Both the position numbers and the translations under genes were made by a program. DNA of 64,000 bases, taken from assembly GCA_946965045.2 (NCBI GenBank), contig OX337230.1, forward strand, positions 4,092,001 to 4,156,000, given 5' to 3'. The stretch's first letter is position 1. Each line of letters starts with the position of its first letter. Under the pieces are notes generated by a model. That model saw only the letters and a list, made by a program, of their open reading frames with translations. It searched no databases and was not told where the DNA came from. Shown one piece after another: positions 9,479 through 20,100 of the stretch. This stretch comes from Epithemia pelagica (lineage: Eukaryota > Bacillariophyta > Bacillariophyceae > Surirellales > Surirellaceae).

Positions 9479-9805
9479 ATGGGACGCTTTTATCTTGAGG
9501 ATGACGACCACAATGACACTAGGGTTACGACGAATGGTGGAAGAACTTGGCCCTTTGTGGCACAAGAAGGAGAGGAAGGATCTCTCGTCCCATATGGTAT
9601 GGACGAATGCACGGGGGAGGCACTCGGATCAGCCCCCACAGGAGACAAACGACGACGAATGGCGGAGCTTGAATTGCGTCGGACATTGACTGGGGCTCTG
9701 CTAAATGAAGGTTGCAGATCGAGGGCTCAGAAAAGAACGAACCACAGTCCAGACAGAAGACCCATTTCAGCAAAAAAACAACCACACACGGCAATTGAGA
9801 GTTAA
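9479..9805 (+). pseudogene. 5' fragment of the torsin/LAP1-like membrane protein gene
   Basis: The first about 39 codons from the ATG at 9479 match the start of the gene at 14898 almost residue for residue (LEDDDHNDTRVTTNGGR, FVAQEGEEGSLVPY). After about 9596 the similarity stops and the frame continues into unrelated DNA for about 70 codons before a stop. The membrane segment and the lumenal domain are absent. This is the broken end of the segmental duplication that also carried the neighbouring kelch 5' half and the shared promoter. Confidence 0.8.
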
Positions 9806-10486
9806 ACAGCAAGGAAGAAAATCCCAGCATCAGCCTGGATCCCCTATACATGGGACGTTGATCTCAGCCCCAAAATGAAACAAAAACAGGTGGAGCACTA
9901 TGGAGAACGAGGCGCAAAAAGGAGTGGCGGGGGGAAACCGTTACAAAAGGTATGAAAGAGGCCCATAAAGAGGCAGCGCATGCCGTGCTTGCGACATCTC
10001 TTTATGGTCTCGTTCATTCCTTTTGCACGGATATGCCTTTACCACAATGGGCCAACACAAAAAGTCATTGATTGAGGGGCGCGCGCAAGTCTCATTCTAG
10101 ATTTGGAATGTGGCTGGATACGGACTGTGGCTCTCGCCCATATGACTATCAGTAACGTGTGCACATTCCAGCGCTCTCGCCGAATGCAGCAATCCCAACC
10201 ACCACACCCTATTCGAGCTATTATATGGGGTGTGGTGTTTGTGATAAATGCCCAGGCGAGGAAACCGGATCAGCTGCAACGGGAAACGACTTTTGGCGGA
10301 GGTTCCATGGACGAGTGACGGAACCAACCAGTTCCAATGGATTCCTCACAACTCATGGAGAAGCATCCGATGCCCGAATAGCAATGGCCGAGTATTTGAT
10401 GGGACAATGCTGGCAATTCATGGATTTGTGAATGGTGCCTTCCCAACGGGCACTCAGAATTGCTCTCAAACTGCCAGAACAAACGT

Positions 10487-10590
10487 TGTGTGTTGTGCAA
10501 TGAAATGATTCGAGTACAATGAGATGATTCCAGCATCTCATTGTACTGGAATTATTTCATGGCGCAACGCATTGCACAACACAAAGTTGA
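10487..10590. repeat. Imperfect hairpin repeat, copy 1
   Basis: The core stem AGTACAATGAGATG / CATCTCATTGTACT is perfect with a 7-nt loop. It extends outward, with mismatches, to a GTGTTGTGCAATG / CATTGCACAACAC outer stem. About 100 bp of the sequence to its left is also repeated near 12060-12150, so a larger block was duplicated. Confidence 0.7.
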
Positions 10591-10670
10591 CATTTTCAGG
10601 AGATGGATTCAATCCATTGAAAAATGGTTGTGCAACGAGACGAAACAAGGTCGGCACAGTAGCGCGCGCG

Positions 10671-10700
10671 AACCCGGAAATACCAGTGCTTTGTTGTGCC
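10671..10700 (+). promoter_or_regulatory. Shared upstream element, kelch copy 2
   Basis: The 30-bp segment starts AACCCGGAAATACCAGT and ends TTTGTTGTGCC. It recurs upstream of other kelch copies (39473-39502; minus strand 14613-14646 and 59675-59705; weaker at 28212 and 56507) and upstream of the methyltransferase gene (41091-41120). Regulatory role is inferred from position and recurrence. Confidence 0.45.
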
Positions 10701-10937
10701 GTATCATCTATGGAGCCCGATGGAGTAACGCCATTTTGTCGGTAGAGGTTCCTTTATCTGTTTTGTTTTCGATTGACCGGTACTCCTACGACCGACAGAC
10801 ACCTCCGTTCTCAAACAAAACCATCCATTTCTCGTGAAATCAGTCGTGCTTCCAGTCCGCACCCATCAGCATGAGCACATCACAGCGGAGCACAGCAAAC
10901 CACCGAATCATAAATTCTGCAGTCAACGTTTGGAACC

Positions 10938-12040
10938 ATGAGCATGACACTGAAAGAACAAGCATGGCAGTCGGGTCTTGTCCTACCGGACGAAACAGCA
11001 GAATGGAATGAAACCAATTGGCCTCCTCTCGAGGGAAGATGGCGAATCGAACATGCTTCGGTCGTACTGAACCATCCCGATCAGGACAACGATACCAACA
11101 ACAAGGGGCAGACGGTTGTCGTGTTGGGAGGACGTCAACGAGGCCAAGGCGTTGTCAATTCCGTTCTTGTATTAAATTTAACAGATCCAAATAAGCAGTG
11201 GCGAGAAGGACTGCCTATGAATAAGAGTCGTGAAGGACATGCCGCTGTTGTGTGCAACGGAGGGGTCTACGTGATGGGAGGATTCCATGGAAGATATTCG
11301 ATTGTATGGAACGGATTGATTGCAATGATTTGCTACTGCAATCATCTTTTACAACAAGCAGTACGCATGAGAGTTATTGGACAAAATTGAAATGTCGATT
11401 ATCAACGGGACGATATAGATGTTGTGCTGTTGCGGTTCACAATCGATATATTGTGGTAATGGGTGGAAAGAACATGGTGAGAGACTTATCCTCGGTGGAT
11501 ATTCTTGATACCAGTGACCACACTGTCATGAAGGCACCATCCATGACTGCTCCACGAGTATCTTGTTCCAGTGCGGTCGTTGGCCACCGCATCTTTGTCG
11601 TTGGAGGCCATAACGAGTACGGCAATCTTGACTCGGTGGAGTATTTAGACTTTGTAGTGTCAAGTGAGAACGAGGAGACAAGGGTCGAAACTGCTGCTAC
11701 AGTTACGTCCTCCCCGTCTTCGTCCTCTTGGACGACTCACTCGGATCTGGTGCTTTCCGAGCTACGACTTTATTGTACCGTGGTTGCCGTCGGATCTTGT
11801 CTGGTGGTGGCGGCAAACAATCGAACCATGCAAGTCCTGGACACGCACCACAACCGCGTGTGGAATCTCCCAGCACTCATAAATCACCATAGCTGTAGTA
11901 TGGTGACGGTTGCCAATCAAATTGCTATTATTGGTGGATATGAGAATCCAACCTGCGCTACACTGCCACTCATGGACAAGAATTCGTGGTGCTTTCAACT
12001 ACTTTGTGAGCAGCATCCAAACGCATGTTCTCATTCATGA
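10938..12040 (+). pseudogene. Kelch-repeat protein copy 2, single frameshift
   Basis: The ATG at 10938 starts the family N-terminus (MSMTLKEQAWQSG). The frame is open to about residue 116, where the glycine-rich turn after GGVYVMGG lacks one net base near 11285-11305. From there the protein continues in another frame (entering at DCMERIDCNDLLLQ) through three further kelch blades to a stop at 12040. The C-terminus has diverged and lacks the Cys-rich CaaL tail of other copies. One indel in an otherwise well-conserved 1.1-kb gene suggests recent inactivation, or a sequencing error. Read coverage and transcript data would separate these. Confidence 0.8.
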
Positions 12041-12149
12041 AAAGAAGGAGTGGGTATGAGTATTTGTTGGGACAATGCTGGCAATTCATGGATTTGTGCA
12101 TGGTGCCTTCCAAACGGGCACACTCCGAATTGCTCTCCAACTGTCGGAA

Positions 12150-12240
12150 CAATGAAATGTTGTGTTGTGCAATGAAATAATTCGAGTACAATGAGATGCT
12201 CGAATCATCGTGGAATCATTTCATGGCACAACACAAAGTT
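12150..12240. repeat. Imperfect hairpin repeat, copy 2
   Basis: Repeats the hairpin at 10487-10590: the same outer arms (GTTGTGTTGTGCAATG and CACAACACAAAG) and the same TTCGAGTACAATGAGATG arm, with a diverged loop. It lies directly downstream of kelch copy 2. Confidence 0.65.
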
Positions 12241-12345
12241 GACATGGACTGTAATGCAACGACACACAACCGTGACGGCATCCACTTTGGTTGTGTCGAC
12301 CCAGCGAGATTCCATCATGGTGATTCCATCATGGTACACAGTATG

Positions 12346-12412
12346 TGAGTTGGGATGGTGTGGTGGTGCATTGTAAATATGAGTTGGGATGGTGTGGTGA
12401 TGCATTGTAAAT
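12346..12412 (+). repeat. 34-bp tandem repeat x2
   Basis: Two copies of a TGAGTTGGGATGGTGTGG-type unit with one substitution, preceded by a duplicated ATTCCATCATGG at about 12309-12334. Non-coding. Confidence 0.8.
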
Positions 12413-12639
12413 GACGTGACAAATAGGATACACAACATAACTAAGGAGTTAACATGATCTTCCTAAAAGCTCGTGACGTCAACATGACAAGTATTGGAAA
12501 GTAGATCCTCACTGATATTGCTTCGTCACGTGATATGCAACCTGTTGCACCGTAAGTGCCATCATCTTCGTTGTACCACCATGTCAGACATGTATTGGTC
12601 CTGACAAGGTTGTGCAGGATGTTGCATTCCCATTGGGGA
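12413..12639. other. Non-coding spacer
   Basis: No coding potential beyond the trailing frame of the adjacent kelch fragment. No recognised motif. Confidence 0.4.
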
Positions 12640-12880
12640 TACCCACTCCTTCTCATCACGAATGAGAGCATGCATCCGTTTGGAGGTTGCTCACAGAGTT
12701 GACGAAAACACCACGAATTCCTATCCATGAGTGGTAATGACGCACAGGTTGGATTATCATATCCACCAATCACGGCCACTTGATTGGCAACAGTCACCAT
12801 ACTGCAGCCATAATGGCGATTTTCGAGTGGTGGGCGATTCTACACGTGGTTGTGGTTGTGGTTGAGGGGCGTATCCAAGA
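12640..12880 (-). pseudogene. Kelch C-terminal fragment (copy 3)
   Basis: A stretch of about 240 bp matches only the last blade of the family: the LDT segment, a GCSMVTVANQVAVIGGYDN-like blade and DRNSWCF. It holds an in-frame stop in the region corresponding to the Val-Trp-Asn-Leu-Pro loop, and neither the first four blades nor the CaaL tail are present. It lies between kelch copies 2 and 4 in opposite orientation to copy 2. Confidence 0.75.
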
Positions 12881-13230
12881 TTTCCACAAAGATTGTTTTG
12901 TTGGAGAACAAAACGCTTTCTACTATAGAATTTGAAATATAATGATTATTCTCCACACAATTTCGCCATTTTAGGACATGGAGACGCTACATCAGCTCCG
13001 GATGGATCCATGAATCGATGTGGTCTTGCTTGTTCTCGTGACAAATGAGAGGCACAGACGTTTGCCGTAGACTCATGCAAAACTAGCGTAAGGAATGGGC
13101 GCATTGTCCTGGAACGGTTGACTTGTGTTTACTACAAAGCGTTGCGTCCTTTGTTGGAGCTTATGCGAATCCTAGTAGTTACTTCGTCCGAAACCAATCA
13201 CTGCAATGTAGTCGGCGAACGCCCAATTCT
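12881..13230. other. Spacer plus family 3' flank
   Basis: The right part (about 13100-13230) matches the 3' flanks of other kelch copies (29560-29700, 40780-40900, 54860-55020, 58200-58320), so duplications included downstream DNA. The left part shows nothing recognisable. Confidence 0.5.
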
Positions 13231-13297
13231 ATTACAACAACCAACAACCAACACAAGTGTCATCCTTCCGTTTCGCAAGGTCGATTTCATTCCATTG

Positions 13298-14449
13298 CTA
13301 ATTCCATCCGTTTGGAGGTTGCCCACAGAGTCGTTGAAAGCACAACGAATTCTTGTCCATGAGTGGCAGTGTCAAACAGGTAGAATTCTCATATCCACCA
13401 ATAATGGCAACTTGATTGGTAACAGTCACCATTTTGCAGCCTGTACGGCCATTCTCGAGTGATGGGAGGTTCCAAACGCGGTTGCGGTTCGTATCTAATA
13501 CTTCCACGGTTCGACAATGTCCTCCCGCCACCACCAGACAAGATCCCACGGCAACCACTGTACAAGAACATTGTGGCCTGGAAAGCACCAGATCAGAGTG
13601 AGTCGTCCAAGAGGACGAGGAAAAAGTCACTGTAGCAGCAGTTTCCACCTTTGTCTCCTCGTTCTCACTTGGCGGCGCTGTAAAGTTTAAATACTCCACC
13701 GTGCCAAGTATGTCTTGATTGTTATCGCCCCCAACGACAAAAATGCGATGACCAACGACCGCACTGACACACCATCGTCGTGGAACAGCAAGGCTTGGCC
13801 CTGCAGTGACAGTATGGCTCGTCGTATCAATAATCTCCACCGAGGACAAGGTCGCCATGTTCTTTCCACCCATTACAACAATATATCGATTGTGAACCGC
13901 AACAGCACAACATCCATATCGTCCCGTTGACAATCGACAGTTTAATGTCGTCCAATGACTCTCATACGTACTGCTTGTCGTAAAAGATGATTGCAGTAGC
14001 AAATCATTGGCATCGATTCGTTCGATACAATCCATATATTCGTCGTCTATTATACTGTATCCTCCCATTACGTAGACAGCTCCGTTGCACACCACAGCAG
14101 CACGTCCATCACATTTCTTGCTCATGGGTGGCCCTTCGCGCCACTGCTTGTTCGATTCTGCCAAATTTAATACAAGAACGGAATTGACAGGGCCGACAGA
14201 GCCTTGGTCATGTTGACGTCCCCCCAACACGACCACGGTTTGTCTCGCACTATTAATGTGGGTGTCGTTCTCACGGTTCGTATTCGTATGATCGCGAGGA
14301 TGATGATGATGATTCAGTACGACCGTAGCATGCTGGAAACGCCATCCTCCCTCGAGAGGAGGCCAATCGGTTTCATTCCATTGCGCTGTTTCGTCCGGTA
14401 GGAAAAGCCCCGACTGCCATGCTTGTTGTTTCAGTGTGGTGGTGGCCAT
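13298..14449 (-). CDS. Kelch-repeat protein copy 4
   Basis: 383 residues from the ATG at 14447-14449 (MATTTLKQQAWQSG), the start shared with other copies; the open frame extends upstream without homology. Five or six kelch blades are visible: TVVVLGG, AVYVMGGY, NRYIVVMGG, HRIFVVGGD, CLVVAGG and VAIIGGY. A His/Asn-rich insertion sits in the first blade. The stop TAG after Pro-Asn-Gly-Trp-Asn is premature relative to copies 5, 6 and 8; the downstream DNA stays open in the same frame for 21 codons and would end in CWLL, so a nonsense change appears to have removed the lipidation tail. Expected role: beta-propeller adaptor or scaffold. It shares a two-way promoter with the gene at 14898. Confidence 0.85.
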   Translation of the reverse strand: MATTTLKQQAWQSGLFLPDETAQWNETDWPPLEGGWRFQHATVVLNHHHHPRDHTNTNRENDTHINSARQTVVVLGGRQHDQGSVGPVNSVLVLNLAESNKQWREGPPMSKKCDGRAAVVCNGAVYVMGGYSIIDDEYMDCIERIDANDLLLQSSFTTSSTYESHWTTLNCRLSTGRYGCCAVAVHNRYIVVMGGKNMATLSSVEIIDTTSHTVTAGPSLAVPRRWCVSAVVGHRIFVVGGDNNQDILGTVEYLNFTAPPSENEETKVETAATVTFSSSSWTTHSDLVLSRPQCSCTVVAVGSCLVVAGGHCRTVEVLDTNRNRVWNLPSLENGRTGCKMVTVTNQVAIIGGYENSTCLTLPLMDKNSLCFQRLCGQPPNGWN

Positions 14450-14897
14450 TGTTCCTTCCAACAGGAAACCGTCGAGCAAAAGTGTTGGATGAGCAAATCG
14501 CGTGCAAGCTTTTTTAGTGTGTGGTTGAGAACGGAGGTCTCGGTTCCTCGTAGGAGTACAATCGAACAAAGCACGATGGAAATGGACCGAATGGGCTCCA
14601 CAAAAAATGATGCGGCACAAAACAAAAAGTACTGGTATTTCCGGGTTCAACACGTACGGCGGACGGACAATGACGAACGCTGGGGGGGGCGAAACACGAA
14701 ACACACCCTTTTTTGCGTTCCACGTTCCACCCTAAATCCCAACATCTTCTGTGGGCGGTTCCTCTGACTGAGTGCCTCCGGGCGCCTCTCACGTTTTATT
14801 ACAAGTATTATAGTGGCGATGGCGAGATTTTTTGAGCTGTCACACTTTTTTGCCGTTTCGGCAAGAGCACAACAACAACAGAACACAACCCAGCACC
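14450..14897. promoter_or_regulatory. Two-way promoter between kelch copy 4 and the torsin/LAP1-like gene
   Basis: Starts lie head to head 448 bp apart. On the minus strand, 14613-14646 holds the shared AACCCGGAAATACCAGT element. The whole region is partly duplicated at 9169-9478 with the same gene orientation on both sides. Confidence 0.5.
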
Positions 14898-17018
14898 ATG
14901 GGACGCTATTGTCTTGAGGATGACGACCACAATGACACTAGGGTTACGACGAATGGTGGAAGAAATTGGACCTTTGTGGCACAAGAAGGAGAGGAAGGAT
15001 CTCTCGTCCCCTACAACGATTCCACAAGGTCGTCGTTGTCTTGGTCGAATCCTAATGGGTCCATGCCACAACACTACCATCCGCAACAACACCAACAACG
15101 ACCCATTGTCTATGTTGTTTCCAGTCGACACCACGACTGGTATGATGATCCAAACACAGAGGACGACCATGATTCTTCCCATCATGTTCGTCGTCGTCGT
15201 GGTTGGTGTGGTTGGTGCGGCTGGGTCGGAGTGACACTGTTCTCGCTCTTGATGGTTTCCTGCTGGCACTATGGTCCTCCAGCTCCTCCACCACCCACAA
15301 CAACAACTTCGTCGTCTTCCTGGACGATGACGACGTGCTCCGCAAGTCTGGAGGACACTGCAACCACAACAAGTTCGGATGCTTGTCGTGCCGAACGACT
15401 GTATGACAACGACAACGACAATCATGACAAGGACAAGGAGCCCCTGTCGTGGACTGAATATCGACAGTATCACACGGCGGCCTTGCTGCAATCCTTGCGG
15501 GCCACGGTGTGGGATACCACGTGGCATGTCGTGTCGTGGACGGGCATTCAAGTCTGGTACGATGTGCAATCGATCCGTCAGGCCCTGACGCAATTTTTGC
15601 ATCAAACCTGGGATGCGGTTCGATATGGCACTTGCTGTTCGCTTCACACAGCCCTATCGTCGTCATCGACACCTACAGTCGCCGACTTGTATCCCTACTT
15701 GCTGGAGCATTTCCCTTCCGCTACCGCGCAACCCCATGCCATGTTGCCCTTTGTTCAAGCATTGGAAACCCATTTTGGTGGGGTTTCACCACCACAACAA
15801 TCACAATCGCCACAATCACAATCACCACTGGTACTTTGGGCGTCGCAAATGACTCCTGGATTGGCCGTCCCCGAATGGATCGAGTCGACCCTGGAATTTT
15901 TGCTGCCCCACTGTCCCCGTTCCAAACGACCGTGGGCCATCCTGTCGGTCCCCTTGGTGTCGCCAATGTCGTCGTCGACCAGCCGTACTTTGTTCCACAT
16001 TCCTCCAAATGACGACGACGAACAACAACAACAACAAGAACAACGAGCCTTGGAATGGATCCAAACCTTGCGTCGCACCGTCGAACCATGGCAGGGGCGG
16101 GGTGGAATTGTCCTGGTCCAACAGGCCGATCGTTTGCCCACGGCCGTCCTCGAATGGTTGCTCCTCCTGGGCAGCAGTGGATCGTCGTCTTCATCATTTG
16201 AGAACGACAAGTGGACATTGCCACCCACTACTACCAGCTCCACCACTAGCACGCAACAGCAACAACAACAACGTCTCTTTGCCTCGACCATTGTGATTCT
16301 CACATCGGAAACCATTGGTCGATCCAGCATGGCACGACACTTGAGACTGCAACCCTCCATTCGGGACATTTCACGATCGTCTTTGGTGTTGGACATTCAA
16401 CACGAAGTGGCCACGCATTTTCTAGCCAAACAATCCAAGAACAACCATAACAACAACCACAAACAGAACAACAAGCAGAACCACCATTTTCCCGTGGAAC
16501 ACTTGGTGGTCTTGCCCTTTTGGTATGTGACGCGTTCCACGGTACAAGACGACGCCCTTGATGTGGCCCTGCAACGCTTGACCGATACACTGCAGTCCTC
16601 TGGTAAATTGTCGTCATCCTCTTCCTTGGCGGTCACGCATACCTTGCGTCAGGAATGGACCAGTCCCCAACGCATGGAATGGATTCAATTAACCGTCCTG
16701 GTACCAACCTCCACCACGACAATAGACACTACCGACTCATCCTCGTCCTCCTCCTCGACAACGACGGCCGTGTCATTGGAAATTTCCACTCAAGGCATGA
16801 CGCCCCTCCTGGATCACGTGCGTGTCGTGGAACCCAAAGTACGGCACTGTCTCGAGTCATCATCGTCATCGTCGTCCAAGAATAAGCACCCAACCAACGA
16901 CCCTTCGTACACGCTCGACTATGATCCCGCGACGCAACAAGTCGTGTTGCTCCAGCAAGACTGCTTTCAACCCGAAACGACCTTGGAATGTCCACCCATT
17001 TGTTCCTTTTACTTTTAG
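14898..17018 (+). CDS. Single-pass membrane protein with possible torsin/LAP1-like AAA-type domain
   Basis: 706 residues. The N-terminal about 100 residues are polar and acidic, ending in a basic HHVRRRRG segment, followed by one hydrophobic helix at about 102-124 (VGVTLFSLLMVSC). The rest is an alpha/beta domain interrupted by Gln, Ser, Thr and Asn/His/Lys runs. Segments LFHIPP, GGIVLVQQADRLP (Walker-B-like, without the acidic pair) and STIVILTSETIG resemble strands of the torsin / LAP1 AAA fold, but there is no GxxxxGK[ST] Walker A. That fits a LAP1-like non-nucleotide-binding partner better than an active ATPase. The assignment is tentative. The start is supported by the duplicated copy at 9479. 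It converges with the ether-lipid gene, 154 bp between stops. Confidence 0.6.
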   Translation: MGRYCLEDDDHNDTRVTTNGGRNWTFVAQEGEEGSLVPYNDSTRSSLSWSNPNGSMPQHYHPQQHQQRPIVYVVSSRHHDWYDDPNTEDDHDSSHHVRRRRGWCGWCGWVGVTLFSLLMVSCWHYGPPAPPPPTTTTSSSSWTMTTCSASLEDTATTTSSDACRAERLYDNDNDNHDKDKEPLSWTEYRQYHTAALLQSLRATVWDTTWHVVSWTGIQVWYDVQSIRQALTQFLHQTWDAVRYGTCCSLHTALSSSSTPTVADLYPYLLEHFPSATAQPHAMLPFVQALETHFGGVSPPQQSQSPQSQSPLVLWASQMTPGLAVPEWIESTLEFLLPHCPRSKRPWAILSVPLVSPMSSSTSRTLFHIPPNDDDEQQQQQEQRALEWIQTLRRTVEPWQGRGGIVLVQQADRLPTAVLEWLLLLGSSGSSSSSFENDKWTLPPTTTSSTTSTQQQQQQRLFASTIVILTSETIGRSSMARHLRLQPSIRDISRSSLVLDIQHEVATHFLAKQSKNNHNNNHKQNNKQNHHFPVEHLVVLPFWYVTRSTVQDDALDVALQRLTDTLQSSGKLSSSSSLAVTHTLRQEWTSPQRMEWIQLTVLVPTSTTTIDTTDSSSSSSSTTTAVSLEISTQGMTPLLDHVRVVEPKVRHCLESSSSSSSKNKHPTNDPSYTLDYDPATQQVVLLQQDCFQPETTLECPPICSFYF

Positions 17019-17172
17019 TATACACACACACGCAAGAACACCGACGCAACACCAACAAACAAGAGAGCGAGAGAGAGAGTGACGGTTGTGGTAGTCTGGA
17101 TCACAACCACAAGACAATGGTCACAGCGTTTGAGCAACGGTGCTGCTATATTCTATGATATGAATAGACTAC

Positions 17173-20100
17173 CTAGGATCCTTCCGCAGGAGGCATTGAG
17201 GTATGAAAGGGTCCATTTTGGGCTCCAAAAATATTGTCGGGATCCATGGCCTCTTTGATTTGCTGCAGGGCCTGTCGCGTCGGAGGCGACTGGACCTGGT
17301 CCAGGAAATGGGACCGATGTTTGCCAAGGCCATGATGATGACTCAGCGATCCACCGCATCGCAAAATCTCTTGCCGGGCACCTTCTTCCAACTGGCCAAA
17401 GACGGACAAGGGATCCACAATGCCCTTGGAACTCATGCACAAATAAAAGTAGAGACACACGCCATCCGAATAGAGTTGCGTGACACGACACCCCAAAAAG
17501 GGTTTTCCGGGTAGATGGAGACGTTCGTGTAGTTGACGAACCACCGTCTTGGTTCCTTTTACAATCGAGTGTACCGTGGACCAGGGAGCAAAGGTTTCAA
17601 AGGATTCTCCCAGAATCTGGTAGCTCATGGCAAAATCACGTAGATAGGCAATCATAAAGGTCATTTCGTAGGCGCGTTGACCAGCCTGTCGACCCAGGCG
17701 AAGGCCTCCGTAGGACTTGGTCAAGCCACGAATCATGGTTTGTTGCGCTTGTACCTCGGCCTGGGAACCTTCGTATCCCACTGCCAGACACACGGCACGG
17801 CTCTTGTTGTTCTTGTTCAGGAACAGGGCCAATAAGGAATGAGCTAGTGTTTCTTTTGCCTTTTCGTACAAGGATTCGGGGTCGGGACGAAGGGCTTGAC
17901 CCAGTTGAAAATGTTCATGATCCAGTAAACGAACACTGGCCGGAACGAGAGTCGATTGCCGCGAAAGGTCTCGAAGGAGATGTACCCCACTCTCCCAATC
18001 GGGCAACAAGATTGCCTCGTGGTCACAAATCTCGGGCAGTCGTTGAATGCGCAAGACGGCCGAGACTATAATCCCCAAACATCCTTCGGATCCCAGTAAC
18101 AAGGCCGTCAGGTCGACACCACAGGATTCTCGTCCCCAATGGCCATGGTTCATCAACCCTCCTGCTCCCACCACTTGGATTCCAGTCACAATATCTTCAA
18201 TATTGCCATATCGGTTCCGCTTCATACCACTCGCTTTGGTGGCAATCCAGCCGCCCAGAGTACTGAATTCCATACTATCCGGTTCGTGTCCCACCGTGTA
18301 GCCGAAACGGTTCAACTGCTCATTCAACTCCTTGCCCGTAATGCCAGCCTGAACGTGGGCCAGGTGATTTTCGTAGTCCATCTTGATCACTTGATTCAGT
18401 TTACTCATATCAACCGAAATGATCGGACGGGGCTCTTGTTGAATGGTGGGACAACAGATGGCTCGGGAAACGCACGTTCCACCACCATAGGGGATGAGAC
18501 ACCATTGTCCCTTGGCCAAGGTCACCAGAGCGAGGACCTCGTTGGACGTGGCAGGCCAAACCACCACGTCCGGAATACGGAGTTTCTCACCAAACCGAAT
18601 GTTGTACACGTCGGACAATGCATGCCCCGTGCCGTGACGGGTCCGGTCGTGAATATCCATAGAAACTGTCTGGCATACTTGGCGAAGCGATTCTACTTCG
18701 GCTTGCCCGAGCGCTGACGCCATTGTAGCTTCGTGTTCATCTAGTTTGACAAGAACTCCGCATTCTTCTGTTGGATCGATCTTGACCCCAACTGCTTTCT
18801 CCACGAATGGAATCAACTTGGAGAATCGTTTCCCGCCACGCATATAGCGATCCCCAGTGACGGACACATGGGGTCGGTCTGTTCTCGATACATTCAAAAC
18901 AAACGACGTATCATGAAACCCCCAAAAGCCAAGCCTCTCTTTCGACGGCAGGATATACGGATGGATTGGAGTCACCGATCGAGGTTTCGTCCGTTTCAGG
19001 GTTCCAACCGCCTTCACACCCGCCGCTGCTCGGAGCAAAATGACAGGTACCGTTTTGTCGTTCCTCGATGCGAGCTGTAATACATGATCTGCCGCTGGAT
19101 CGGGGAATCCATCCTGCTTTAATTGCTGGATTGCGTTGGCGATTGCTTGGTCCGCTCGCGCAAATTGGTTTCCCAGGCACTGGGCCACTTGCCTCACTTT
19201 GGCCGAGTCCCGAATTTCTGTGGACACACCAGCGAGAGGGATCTTACTCAGCCACAAAGACCAGCGGGGATACTCCTCTCGGATTAATGGCTCATACACA
19301 TGTGCCATATGCAACACAATCGTCCACAATTCACAATCATCCTCCGGAAGCGTCAATTTCTGGCTGATTGCAGTTTCGTTTTCCCATCTCGGGCAATTCA
19401 TCGTCTCAAGACAAGTTGCGATGGTCTGTTCGGAAAGGGAAAAGAGTTTGGCAGCGGCAGCAATGTGGAACGAAGAAGCCACCAATAGCTTCTGCTGTCG
19501 CCTTTGAACTTCCAGAGCTACGGCTTCTGCGGAACCTTTCAAATTCTCTCCAACCGGCAAGATGGGCGCTGCGGCAATGTGGATTCGTCCAAGTGAAACT
19601 TCTCCAGCTACTACTCGCTGAAGTAAACAACGCAAGAAATGTGAGGTTCCATTCAGTGCAGAGGTTTCTCGTTTCAAAAACAATCCGCAACATGTTACTG
19701 ACCCTTAACCAAGAGACAAGACCACTCAAGTTCAATCCATGCCCAGCGCCGTCGCGGAGCTCCGACGACAGAGCTTCCTGCTCTGCAATTCGTTCGTAGT
19801 TGATTGTGATTGGCAGAATGGCACACGATGGATCTGCGGCTTGGATCTGACGGATCAGCCCCGTCTTGGGTGGGACAAATCGCCGATCCCTGCTTCTAGT
19901 ACCTTCAATATACACCTCCATGACCACAGACTCATTCGACAAGCATTCGGCTACTTCCTTGGACGCTTGATCAACACCTGTTTTTCCACGTCCACGAAAC
20001 ACATAAAACATGCGAAACAAGGGTATGATCCAGGCGAATATGGGAAGACTGCTAAATTCAAAGGCGGCAGCAATGACCGGAAGGTCAATCTGCAACTCCG

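Larger units (their letters stand above)
9806..10937. other. Intergenic, no gene recognised; holds a hairpin repeat and a shared upstream element
   Basis: Several short open frames occur, none with recognisable protein features. The segment contains an imperfect long hairpin (10487-10590) that recurs after the next kelch copy, and the shared upstream motif at 10671-10700. Confidence 0.5.

Noticed and set aside
10097-10431. Small overlapping frames between the torsin-like fragment and kelch copy 2
   Set aside because: No protein features, and part of the DNA is repeated near 12060 without keeping the frames.
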